From Nocardia carnea (lineage in GTDB: Bacteria > Actinomycetota > Actinomycetes > Mycobacteriales > Mycobacteriaceae): a stretch of DNA of 64,000 bases. Both the position numbers and the translations under genes were made by a program. Below the pieces are notes generated by a model. The model had not been told where the DNA came from. It made no database searches and worked only from the letters and a program-made list of their open reading frames with translations. The stretch lies in contig NZ_JARWOV010000108.1 of NCBI RefSeq assembly GCF_029868855.1, forward strand, positions 20,591 to 84,590. The letters are read 5' to 3'. The stretch's first letter is position 1. The number at the start of each line of letters is the position of its first letter. Below are positions 44,012-52,613 of the stretch, piece by piece.

Positions 44012-44464
44012 ATGACCGCCTACCGGACCATTGTCGTCGGTACCGACGGCTCGGACTCGTCGTACGTCGCCGTGGACAAGGCCGCCGCATTGGCGGGAGC
44101 CGCGGGTTCGACACTGATCGTGGCCTGCGCCTACTACCCGACCGACGACCGTGACGTCGCCGCCGCGAGCGATCTGCTCAAGGACGAGGCGTACCAGGTT
44201 CGTGGTTCGGCGCCCACCAACGAGATTCTGCGTACCGCGCGGGACCGCGCCGTGGCGGCGGGCGCCAAGGAGATCGTCGAGAAGGCGATCGTCGGCGAAC
44301 CGGTCGAATCCCTGCTGGACCTGGTGAAGGAAACGCAGGCGGATCTGCTCGTGGTCGGCAACCGGGGCCTGAACACGCTGGCCGGGCGGTTGCTGGGTTC
44401 GGTGCCCTCGGATGTGGCGCGTAAATCGAAATCCGATGTCCTGATCGTGCACACGGTGCGCTGA
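44012..44464 (+). CDS. Universal stress protein, Rv1636-like
   Basis: 150 residues from ATG 44012 (GGAGGAGAG). UspA fold: IVVGTDGSDSSYVAVDKAAALAGA at the first strand and helix, and the nucleotide-binding end LLVVGNRGLNTLAGRLLGSVPSDVARKSKSDVLIVHT with the G-2x-G-9x-G(S) motif. The sequence is close to what I remember of M. tuberculosis Rv1636, a small Usp known to bind cAMP as well as ATP. Single-gene unit bounded by a terminator. The long leader with a CRP-like dyad suggests regulated expression. Confidence 0.92.
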   Translation: MTAYRTIVVGTDGSDSSYVAVDKAAALAGAAGSTLIVACAYYPTDDRDVAAASDLLKDEAYQVRGSAPTNEILRTARDRAVAAGAKEIVEKAIVGEPVESLLDLVKETQADLLVVGNRGLNTLAGRLLGSVPSDVARKSKSDVLIVHTVR

Positions 44465-44483
44465 CCCGCACCTGTCGCGTTTT

Positions 44484-44514
44484 CGCCCCGCCCGGAACAT
44501 GTTCGGGCGGGGCG
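44484..44514 (+). terminator. Terminator after the universal stress gene
   Basis: Eleven-base-pair stem CGCCCCGCCCG / CGGGCGGGGCG around a nine-base loop, 20 bases after the stop. It separates this gene from the convergent helR. Confidence 0.75.
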
Positions 44515-44605
44515 TTCGCGTATCAGGGCGAACCGGGGTACAACCGGTGGGCACCCTGCCGTCGCCGGTGGAACACCTCGGTGTGCAGGCCGAGGCGACC
44601 CCGGA

Positions 44606-46936
44606 TCAGCGTGCGAGGCGGTGCAATTCGGGCGGGAGATCCGTGCTGTGCACCACGGTGAGCCGCTGGGTCGCGCGGGTCAGGGCGACGTACAGATCGT
44701 TGCGGCCGCGCGGTGAATCGGCGATCACCGCGCTCGGTTCCACCAGGTACACCGCGTCGAATTCCAGGCCCTTGGCCTCGGTCACCGTCAGCACCCGTAC
44801 CGATTCGCCGGCCAGCTGGGCCAGCTCGCCGATGTTCTCGGCGGGGGCCAGTACCGCCGCGGTACCCGGACCCTCCTCCTCGGCGAGCATGGCGGCCAGC
44901 GTCTCCGCCATCTCCGCCGCGGCCACCCGGTACGCCCGCGGCATGCGGCCGGTTTCCCGTACCGAACGTGGTACCTGGGCGGTGGGGTCGATGGCGGCCA
45001 GCACATCCGCCGCGACCGCCATGATCTCGGCCGGTGTGCGGTAGTTCACGGTCAGTTCGGTGCGTTTCCAGCGTTTGGCCACATACGGTTCCAGCATCTG
45101 CGCCCACGAATGCGCACCCGCGGGGTCGCCGGTCTGGGCGATATCGCCGACCACGGTGACCCACCGGTTCGGTATCCGGCGCATCACCATCCGCCAGGCC
45201 ATTTCCGACAGTTCCTGGGCCTCGTCCACGATCACATGCCCGTAGGTCCAGCTGCGGTCGCCGGCGGCCCGTTCGGCGGTGGTCTGCCGGTTGCGCACCT
45301 GCTGGCGTTCGGCGAGCTGGCTCGCATCGATCAGGTCGTAGGCCATCAGGATCTCGGGGTCGAGTTCGTCCTCGAGATCCTGGGGGGCCGAACCGGTGAG
45401 GATGTCCAGGGCATCCTGTGCCTCGGCGAGCTGGGCGCGCCAGCGGCGCCGGGCGCGTTCGCGCTCCTCCGCGTCGTCGGTGCCCAGGAGTTCGGCCAGT
45501 TCGTCGAGCAGGGGTGCGTCGGCGGCACTGAACTCGCCGGTGCCGGTGCGCAGGAGTTCGGCGCGATCGGCGGGGTCGAGGATTTTGCCGGCGGCCCGGT
45601 CGAGCCGTCCGGGGTCGGTGAGAAGGTCGGTGAGGACCTGCTGCGGGGTGAGCAGCGGCCACAGTTCGGCCAGTACCCGGTTGATCGTGGCATCGGCGCG
45701 CAGTTCGTCGCTGATCTCGCTGAGATCGGCGGCGCTGAGCAGGCTGCGGCCACCGCCCATCGGGTCCGCGCCCATGGTGTGCGCCAGTTGGTCGGTGAGC
45801 GCTTCGATCACCATCGATACGAAGATGGGCCGGGCCAGATTGTGCGGGCGGCGCGAGGAGCGGGCCCGGCCCCGGGCCCGGGTCACGATCTTGCGGTCCA
45901 GGGTGACCGGGTACCCGTCGAAGGTCAGGGTGATGGATTCGCGCGGTACTTCCTGCCGGTCGCGGACGGCGTTCTTCAGGATGTCGAGGACCTGCAGCGA
46001 CCCCTTGAGTTCACCGGCGCGGAGCGTGTCCTCCCGGGTCGCCTTCACGCCCGGGTACAGGTCGCCGATGGTGGACAGCAGCACCCCGGTCTCACCCAGG
46101 GACGGCAGCACCTGGCCGATGTAGTCGAGGAACGTGGCATTGGGGCCGATGATCAGCACACCGCTCTTCGCCAGCTGCTGCCGATAGGTGTAGAGCAGGT
46201 ATGCGGCGCGGTGCAGCGCGACCGCGGTTTTCCCGGTACCCGGCCCGCCCTGGACCACCAGAACGCTCTTGTGCTCGGCGCGGATGATCGCGTCCTGTTC
46301 GGTCTGGATGGTTTCCACGATGTCGGACATATGCCCGGTGCGCGCCGCGTTCAGGGCCGCGAGCAGCGCGCTCTCGCTGCCGACCCCGCCGTCGGAGGCG
46401 GTGGCGCCGGCGCGGCGGGCGGCGTCGAGATCGAGGTATTCGTCGTTGACGGCGGTCACCCGGCGGTTGCGGGAGCGGATATGACGCCGGCGGGCCACGC
46501 CGTCGGGAGCAGCGGTGGTGGCCAGGTAGAACGGCCGGGCCAGCGGGGCCCGCCAGTCCAGGAGCAGGGTTTCGTAGTCGTTGTCCTCGTCGAGGATGCC
46601 GAGGCGGCCGATATAGCGCTGCTCGGGACCGTCCTCGCCGTCGGTGATATCGATCCGGCCGAAGCACAGGCCGTGCTCGGCGGCGTCGTATTTGGCCAGA
46701 TCCTCGGTGTAGAGCTGGGTGAACGATTCCCGCTCGGTCCGCGCCTGCGGGGTACCGCCGGTTTCCAGCAGCACCGTACGCAACCGCTTGTCCGCGTAGG
46801 CGCGCATATCGTCCAGCCGGTCGTACAGCACCGACAGGTACGCCTGCTCCTGATCGATATCTCGGGTCGCCGCGTCCGGCGGTGACTCGGTGGAGTCCAG
46901 GGTGCCTACGCGTTCCTGGGTGCGGTTGTCGGGCAA
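44606..46936 (-). CDS. helR: HelD/HelR-type RNA polymerase recycling ATPase
   Basis: 776 residues from TTG 46936, chosen because AAGGAG lies seven bases before it; GTG 46981 would add 15 residues. UvrD-like ATPase with an N-terminal coiled region (DQEQAYLSVLYDRLDDMRAYADKRL), Walker A GGPGTGKT (230-237), VIVDEAQELSEMAWRMVMRR (Walker B), GDIAQTGDPAG, ELTVNYRTPAEI, TVTEAKGLEFDAVYLVEP and LYVALTRATQRL. This is the actinobacterial HelD/HelR group, which removes stalled RNA polymerase from DNA and, as HelR, gives rifamycin tolerance. HelR rather than HelD is a likelihood judgement. Confidence 0.82.
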   Translation of the reverse strand: MPDNRTQERVGTLDSTESPPDAATRDIDQEQAYLSVLYDRLDDMRAYADKRLRTVLLETGGTPQARTERESFTQLYTEDLAKYDAAEHGLCFGRIDITDGEDGPEQRYIGRLGILDEDNDYETLLLDWRAPLARPFYLATTAAPDGVARRRHIRSRNRRVTAVNDEYLDLDAARRAGATASDGGVGSESALLAALNAARTGHMSDIVETIQTEQDAIIRAEHKSVLVVQGGPGTGKTAVALHRAAYLLYTYRQQLAKSGVLIIGPNATFLDYIGQVLPSLGETGVLLSTIGDLYPGVKATREDTLRAGELKGSLQVLDILKNAVRDRQEVPRESITLTFDGYPVTLDRKIVTRARGRARSSRRPHNLARPIFVSMVIEALTDQLAHTMGADPMGGGRSLLSAADLSEISDELRADATINRVLAELWPLLTPQQVLTDLLTDPGRLDRAAGKILDPADRAELLRTGTGEFSAADAPLLDELAELLGTDDAEERERARRRWRAQLAEAQDALDILTGSAPQDLEDELDPEILMAYDLIDASQLAERQQVRNRQTTAERAAGDRSWTYGHVIVDEAQELSEMAWRMVMRRIPNRWVTVVGDIAQTGDPAGAHSWAQMLEPYVAKRWKRTELTVNYRTPAEIMAVAADVLAAIDPTAQVPRSVRETGRMPRAYRVAAAEMAETLAAMLAEEEGPGTAAVLAPAENIGELAQLAGESVRVLTVTEAKGLEFDAVYLVEPSAVIADSPRGRNDLYVALTRATQRLTVVHSTDLPPELHRLAR

Positions 46937-46990
46937 GTTCTGGCTCCTTCTCACCCACGGCGGGACAAGCTCGGCGGACACGAATTACGG

Positions 46991-47019
46991 TGTGCACACG
47001 TTGCGCTGGGGCGTGCACA
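46991..47019. repeat. GTGCACA repeat pair upstream of helR
   Basis: TGTGCACA (46991-46998), itself an 8-base palindrome, and GTGCACA (47013-47019) lie 22 bases apart, about two helical turns, in the 145-base gap between the GGDEF gene and helR. Possible operator of helR. The rifamycin-associated element known from other helR genes was looked for and not found. Confidence 0.4.
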
Positions 47020-47081
47020 GAGTTGTCGAGTCTACTGCGGACTACGGTGACATGACGTTTCCGCAGGTCGGCGGCTTGTTG

Positions 47082-48428
47082 TCAGGAGACGTTGCTGTTG
47101 TCGCCGCGCAGACCGCGCCCGCGGGTGGCATTGCGGTGGCCCGGCGGTTTGGCCTCGTACATCGCGAGATCGGCGTCGTGCAGTACCGCTTCGGGAGTGC
47201 GCGTATCGCCTGGTTCGAGCGTGGTGACTCCGATGGATGCGTTGACCGCGATCCGGTGCCCGCGGGCGACGATCGGTTCCGCCATGGCCGCCCGCAGCCG
47301 CTGGACCAGCGGTTCGAGCTCTTCGTCGCCGGGGCGCCCGGCCAGCAGGACGAGGAATTCGTCGCCGCCGAGCCGGCCCACGAGATCTTCGGCACGCAGC
47401 GCGCGCTGCAACCTGTGGGCCACGATCCGCAGCACCGTATCGCCGATGGCGTGACCCATGGTGTCGTTGATCGATTTGAAGCCGTCCAGGTCGATGAACA
47501 TCACGGTGGACACCCGGCGGTGCGCCCCGCTGGCGGCCAGTGCTCCCGACAGCTGCGACAGGGTCAGCGACCTGTTGGCCAGCCCGGTCAGTGGGTCGTG
47601 GGTGGCTTGATATTCGAGCTGGCGGCGCCCGGCCAGATACTCGGTGATATCGGTGAACGAGCACACCGCCGCCACGCCGGGTTCGTCCGGGGTGAGCAGG
47701 CGGCTCGAAACACTGAGCCAGCGGCGCCGGCCGTCCGGACGGCCGATGGCGAATACGAAGGCGGTGACCGTCTCGCCGGTCGCCAGGGTCCGCGCGACCG
47801 GATGGCGGGACGGCGGCATCGGCGCACCGTTGGCGTCCATCCATTCCACCGGCAGCTGGGCGATCTTGGAGCCGACCACCGGCATCTGGTCGTCGATGCC
47901 GAGGATGCGCCGGGCCGCCGGATTCGCCGAGCCGATGATGCCGTCCCGGTAGATGACCGCCACACCCTCCTCGAGCTGCGCCACCACCGTGGTGAAATGC
48001 TGTTCGGCGCGGCGCTGGGCGCGTTCGGCGCGGCGCTGGGCGGACAGGTCGTGGATGACCACCTGGTAGGCCAGGCGATCGTGCCAGGCAGTGAGCACGG
48101 AGACCGTTTCCACCGGGACCTCGCGGCCGTCCAGTGCCAGCAGGGTCATTTCGGTGGGATCGGTGGCGACTCCGGCTGCGGTGAGGCCGGCGAGCCGCTC
48201 GAACATGAGCTCGCGGGAGTCGGGGTGCAGGAAACGGGTGACGCGTTGACCCAGGATCTCGGCGAGATTCCGCGCGCCCAGGATCCGCAGGCACGCTGGG
48301 TTGGCGTAGACCACTATGCCGCGTTCGTGGACGAAGATTCCGTCCGGGGAGTGTTCGACCAGGGAACGATACCGATGCGCGAGTTGCTCGGCGGCGGAGG
48401 CCCTGCGATCTCCCATACCAACCCCCAT
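47082..48428 (-). CDS. PAS-PAS-GGDEF diguanylate cyclase
   Basis: 448 residues from ATG 48428 (ATG 48416 also possible). Two PAS domains (about 15-130 and 145-270; VEHSPDGIFVHERGIVVYANPACLRILG is the first) are joined by an Arg/Ala-rich coiled stretch. The GGDEF domain (about 275-440) has HDPLTGLANR, FIDLDGFKSINDTMGH and an intact GGDEF signature (354-358), with the product-inhibition I-site RAED five residues before it. So it should make cyclic di-GMP from GTP and be feedback-inhibited. No membrane segment and no EAL domain; cytosolic sensing by the PAS domains. Confidence 0.9.
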   Translation of the reverse strand: MGVGMGDRRASAAEQLAHRYRSLVEHSPDGIFVHERGIVVYANPACLRILGARNLAEILGQRVTRFLHPDSRELMFERLAGLTAAGVATDPTEMTLLALDGREVPVETVSVLTAWHDRLAYQVVIHDLSAQRRAERAQRRAEQHFTTVVAQLEEGVAVIYRDGIIGSANPAARRILGIDDQMPVVGSKIAQLPVEWMDANGAPMPPSRHPVARTLATGETVTAFVFAIGRPDGRRRWLSVSSRLLTPDEPGVAAVCSFTDITEYLAGRRQLEYQATHDPLTGLANRSLTLSQLSGALAASGAHRRVSTVMFIDLDGFKSINDTMGHAIGDTVLRIVAHRLQRALRAEDLVGRLGGDEFLVLLAGRPGDEELEPLVQRLRAAMAEPIVARGHRIAVNASIGVTTLEPGDTRTPEAVLHDADLAMYEAKPPGHRNATRGRGLRGDNSNVS

Positions 48429-49104
48429 CGTCGGTTGACCCGGACATTCAAACACGGCACTACTCCGGCATCCACACACATGGAACTCGTCCCGTGGACG
48501 TGATGCCTCCGGCGATCACGTCACAGCGTGTTCCCGGCGGTACCGGGTAACCGGGAACCGAGGCGGGAGATGCCGTGCAAGACACCGGACTTCACTACCG
48601 ATCTTATGTCGACCACCGGCGTCGGTGCGGTCACCGGTGACGACTGGGGGCTAGAGATGCTCCGCAGTGGTGCGATGGCGGCGCGATTTGTACCCGGATT
48701 CGGTACCGGCCCCGGTTTCGGGGCACGGCGGACCACGGGCACGGCCGGTCCGGCGTGATCGGTGACACGCCCCGGCGACGGGCCCGGTTGACCTACTCTG
48801 GGATGGGAGCCCGTCCGGCTCGCCCGTCGTCCTGCCGATGCGCTCGGACAGTGTGCCGGTACCCGGCGCAGTCCGTGGAGCCGCACCGTATCCGCGGGTC
48901 CCGGCCGTTCGGCGAAACTTGTCGGTGGCTCGTCCTAGCATCACCGCGGGCCCATCCGCGGCCCGAGCCGAGAGCGACGACCGGGCAGCAGTGGCCGTCC
49001 TCCGTTGCCGCCCGTACCGGGCCGGTCGCGGCGGCTCCAGCGGAACGACATCATGGCGCGCCTGGAGGCGCGACGACGAACAGATACGAGAAGGGACCCA
49101 CCTG
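48429..49104. other. 676-base region between GGDEF gene and uvrA
   Basis: No convincing gene. A perfect 8-base inverted repeat GACGTGAT / ATCACGTC lies at 48497-48522 with a 10-base spacer, near the expected promoter of the divergent GGDEF gene; a regulator may bind it. I saw no SOS (LexA) box in front of uvrA. Confidence 0.4.
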
Positions 49105-52100
49105 GTGGCGGAACGCCTGACTGTCCGCGGCGCGCGGGAGCACAACCTCAAAGGGGTCGACCTCGACCTGCCCCGCGACAGTCTGATCGTCTTCACCGGC
49201 CTGTCGGGGTCGGGGAAGTCCAGCCTGGCCTTCGATACGATCTTCGCCGAGGGACAGCGCCGGTATGTGGAATCGCTGTCCGCCTACGCCCGGCAGTTCC
49301 TGGGCCAGATGGACAAACCCGATGTGGATTTCATCGAGGGCCTCTCACCCGCGGTCTCGATCGACCAGAAATCCACCAACCGCAACCCGCGTTCGACCGT
49401 CGGCACCATCACCGAGGTGCACGACTACCTGCGCCTGCTCTATGCCCGCGCCGGTGTCCCGCATTGCCCGGTGTGCTCCGAACTCATCGCCAAACAGACC
49501 CCGCAGCAGATCGTCGACCAGGTGCTGGCCATGGAGCCGGGGGTCCGCTTCCAGGTGCTCGCACCGGTGGTGCGTACCCGCAAAGGTGAATTCGTCGACC
49601 TGTTCGACCAGCTGAACTCGCAAGGCTATTCCCGGGTCCGGGTGGACGGCGTGGTGTATCCGCTCACCGATCCGCCGAAGCTGAAGAAACAGGAAAAGCA
49701 CGATGTCGAGGTGGTGGTCGACCGCCTCGCCGTCAAACCGACCGCCAAGCAGCGGCTCACCGATTCCATCGAAACCGCGTTGCGCCTGGCCGACGGGATC
49801 GTCGTTCTCGATTTCGTCGACCGCGACGAACACGCGCACGATCGCGAGCGCCGCTTCTCCGAGAAACTGGCCTGCCCGAACGGCCACGCCCTCGATATCG
49901 AGGATCTGGAACCGCGGTCGTTCTCGTTCAACTCCCCCTACGGAGCCTGCCCCGACTGCACCGGTCTCGGTATCCGCAAAGAGGTCGACCCGGAACTCGT
50001 TGTTCCCGACCCGGAGCTGAGCCTGGCCGAGGGTGCGATCGCGCCGTGGTCGCGTGGGCAGAGCGCGGAGTATTTCGTGCGCCTGCTCTCCGGGCTCGCC
50101 GCCGCCCAGGGCTTCGATCTGGACACCCCGTGGCGTGAATTACCGCCGCGGGCGCGGAAAGCGGTGCTCGAGGGCAGTTCGGATCAGGTCCATATCGTCT
50201 ACACCAACCGCTACGGCCGGAAACGCTCCTACTACGCCGATTTCGAGGGTGTGATGCCGTTCCTGCAGCGGCGGCTGGACAACACCGAATCCGAGCAGAT
50301 GAAGGAGCACTACGAGGGCTATATGCGGGACGTCCCGTGCCCGGTGTGCAACGGCGCGCGGCTGCGGCCGGAGATCCTGGCCGTCACGCTTTCCGCGGGC
50401 GCGGAGCGGAAATCCATCGCGGAGGTCAGCGAGCTCTCGATTCGCGACTGCGCGCAGTTCCTGAACGCGCTGACCCTGGGGGAGCGGCAGGCGGCGATCG
50501 CCGGTCAGGTCCTCAAAGAGGTGCAGGCCCGGCTGGGGTTCCTGCTCGACGTGGGCTTGGACTACCTGACCCTGTCCCGTGCGGCGGCCACCCTCTCCGG
50601 TGGTGAGGCCCAGCGGATCCGGCTCGCCACCCAGATCGGGTCCGGGCTGGTCGGGGTGCTGTACGTGCTGGACGAACCGTCGATCGGGTTGCACCAGCGC
50701 GACAACCGGCGGCTCATCGAAACACTGACCAGGCTGAAGAACCTGGGCAACACCCTGATCGTCGTCGAGCACGACGAGGACACCATCCGTGCCTCGGACT
50801 GGGTTGTCGATATCGGCCCCTACGCCGGTGAACACGGCGGCCAGGTGGTGCACAGCGGTCCCTATTCCGAACTGCTCGCCGATCCGGCCTCGCTCACCGG
50901 CGCATACCTCGCCGGCCGGGAGCGCATCGAGATACCGATGATGCGGCGGCCGGTGAACAAGAAGCGGCGGGTCACGGTGGTCGGGGCCACCGAGAACAAC
51001 CTGCGGAATATCGATGTGGCGTTCCCGCTGGGTGTGCTCACCGCCGTCACCGGCGTCTCCGGATCCGGTAAGTCCACCCTGGTCAACGACATCCTGGCGA
51101 CGGTGATGGCCAACAAGCTGAACGGCGCGCGCCAGGTGCCGGGCCGGCACACCCGGGTCAACGGGCTGGATCAGCTGGACAAACTGGTGCGCGTGGACCA
51201 GTCGCCGATCGGCCGCACCCCGCGGTCGAACCCGGCCACCTACACCGGGGTGTTCGACAAGATCCGCAGCTTGTTCGCCGCCACCACCGAGGCCAAGGTA
51301 CGTGGGTACCAGCCCGGTCGCTTCTCGTTCAACGTGAAGGGCGGTCGCTGCGAGGCATGCTCCGGCGACGGCACCCTCAAGATCGAGATGAACTTCTTGC
51401 CGGATGTTTATGTGCCGTGCGAGGTCTGCCAGGGTGCCCGCTACAACCGGGAAACCCTCGAGGTGCACTACAAGGGCAAAACCATCGCCGAGGTCCTGGA
51501 TATGCCGATCGAGGAGGCCGCCGAGTTCTTCGAACCGGTGACCTCGATCCACCGCTATCTGGCCACCCTCGTCGACGTCGGTCTGGGCTATGTGCGTTTG
51601 GGCCAGAGCGCGACCACTCTGTCCGGTGGTGAGGCACAGCGCGTGAAACTGGCGGCCGAACTGCAGAAACGCTCGAACGGCCGCACGGTCTACATCCTCG
51701 ACGAACCCACCACCGGCCTGCATTTCGAGGACATCCGCAAACTGCTCGCGGTGATCAACGGCCTGGTCGACAAGGGCAATACCGTGATCGTCATCGAACA
51801 CAACCTGGATGTCGTCAAGACCGCGGACTGGGTGATCGATATGGGTCCCGAGGGCGGATCCGGCGGCGGAACAGTGGTCGGTGAGGGGACGCCCGAGGAT
51901 ATCGCCGCCACACCCGGCAGCTATACGGGCGAGTTCCTGAAGGAGATCCTGGCGCAGCCCGCGGCGACGGGACCGGTGACGGATACCGGTGCGGTGAAAC
52001 CGGATACCGCACCGGCGCGTAAGACCGCGGCCAAGAAGGCGCCGGCAGCGAAGAAGTCCGCGAAAACGGCGGCGGAATCGCCCGATAAGGCAGTGAAATC

Positions 52101-52155
52101 GCCGGACGCGCAGAAGGCGAAACGCCTGGCCCGCAAGGCGGCGGCGCTGCGCTGA
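49105..52155 (+). CDS. uvrA: Excinuclease ABC subunit A
   Basis: 1016 residues from GTG 49105. Damage-recognition ATPase of nucleotide excision repair. Two ABC modules: Walker [17 protein letters not shown] and [15 protein letters not shown], signatures [16 protein letters not shown] and [15 protein letters not shown], Walker [15 protein letters not shown] and [14 protein letters not shown]. Zinc-binding CPVC/CPDC-type cysteine pairs are present ([53 protein letters not shown]). After about residue 955 there is a Lys/Ala/Pro-rich tail ([19 protein letters not shown]) resembling histone-like tails; mycobacterial UvrA is about 40 residues shorter as I recall. Confidence 0.97.
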   Translation: MAERLTVRGAREHNLKGVDLDLPRDSLIVFTGLSGSGKSSLAFDTIFAEGQRRYVESLSAYARQFLGQMDKPDVDFIEGLSPAVSIDQKSTNRNPRSTVGTITEVHDYLRLLYARAGVPHCPVCSELIAKQTPQQIVDQVLAMEPGVRFQVLAPVVRTRKGEFVDLFDQLNSQGYSRVRVDGVVYPLTDPPKLKKQEKHDVEVVVDRLAVKPTAKQRLTDSIETALRLADGIVVLDFVDRDEHAHDRERRFSEKLACPNGHALDIEDLEPRSFSFNSPYGACPDCTGLGIRKEVDPELVVPDPELSLAEGAIAPWSRGQSAEYFVRLLSGLAAAQGFDLDTPWRELPPRARKAVLEGSSDQVHIVYTNRYGRKRSYYADFEGVMPFLQRRLDNTESEQMKEHYEGYMRDVPCPVCNGARLRPEILAVTLSAGAERKSIAEVSELSIRDCAQFLNALTLGERQAAIAGQVLKEVQARLGFLLDVGLDYLTLSRAAATLSGGEAQRIRLATQIGSGLVGVLYVLDEPSIGLHQRDNRRLIETLTRLKNLGNTLIVVEHDEDTIRASDWVVDIGPYAGEHGGQVVHSGPYSELLADPASLTGAYLAGRERIEIPMMRRPVNKKRRVTVVGATENNLRNIDVAFPLGVLTAVTGVSGSGKSTLVNDILATVMANKLNGARQVPGRHTRVNGLDQLDKLVRVDQSPIGRTPRSNPATYTGVFDKIRSLFAATTEAKVRGYQPGRFSFNVKGGRCEACSGDGTLKIEMNFLPDVYVPCEVCQGARYNRETLEVHYKGKTIAEVLDMPIEEAAEFFEPVTSIHRYLATLVDVGLGYVRLGQSATTLSGGEAQRVKLAAELQKRSNGRTVYILDEPTTGLHFEDIRKLLAVINGLVDKGNTVIVIEHNLDVVKTADWVIDMGPEGGSGGGTVVGEGTPEDIAATPGSYTGEFLKEILAQPAATGPVTDTGAVKPDTAPARKTAAKKAPAAKKSAKTAAESPDKAVKSPDAQKAKRLARKAAALR

Positions 52156-52205
52156 GCACGGCGGCGGGGTGGCGGTTGCCCGGGTAACCGCACCCCGCCG
52201 CGTGC
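52156..52205 (+). terminator. Long stem-loop terminator after uvrA
   Basis: Twenty base pairs with two single-base bulges, from GCACGGCGGCGGGGTGGCGGTT to AACCGCACCCCGCCGCGTGC, loop GCCCGGGT, starting at the base after the uvrA stop. Confidence 0.7.
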
Positions 52206-52613
52206 GGCTACGCAGAACCGCGCGACAGTGCGTGCACAGTCGTACGCCGACTACCACCGGCACGGTCGACGAGCTACCGGAGCGATCACGCCGGAGGCGC
52301 GGTTGCGGGGCGAACGTGCTGTGACGATGGTGCTCGGCCGGAACGATCTGCGATGGCCGTCGTACCTCTGGTACCGAGCGTGCTGTGCTGTGGTCCGCGG
52401 TGAGCGGGCATTGGGTGTGTACCCGGCCGGACCCGGTCACCGCACGAGCGATGGTGTTCCCGTTCCGGGCTGGATTCCAGCTTCATTACAGCGAGGTATC
52501 CGTCCGGGGCGCCGGGTCCGGGCAGCACGAGAACGCGCTGGTCGAAGTGCGGATACGGCGCCCGGCCACGAACTCGTACAGGAGCGGCGATCATCGCGGT
52601 CCGGGTTGTTCGA
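52206..52613. other. 408-base region without a recognised gene
   Basis: Between uvrA and the convergent LuxR gene. Short open frames exist on both strands but none has a ribosome site or recognisable product. I see nothing else in it. Confidence 0.35.

Noticed and set aside
46937..47081. Rifamycin-associated element upstream of helR
   Set aside because: Searched by eye for the GGGGCTTGC-type inverted repeat and did not find it.
48528..48758. 76-codon plus-strand ORF between GGDEF gene and uvrA
   Set aside because: No ribosome site, no conserved features; likely chance frame.
50140..52440. 766-codon open frame antisense to uvrA
   Set aside because: Shadow frame of uvrA; no domain and no start signal.
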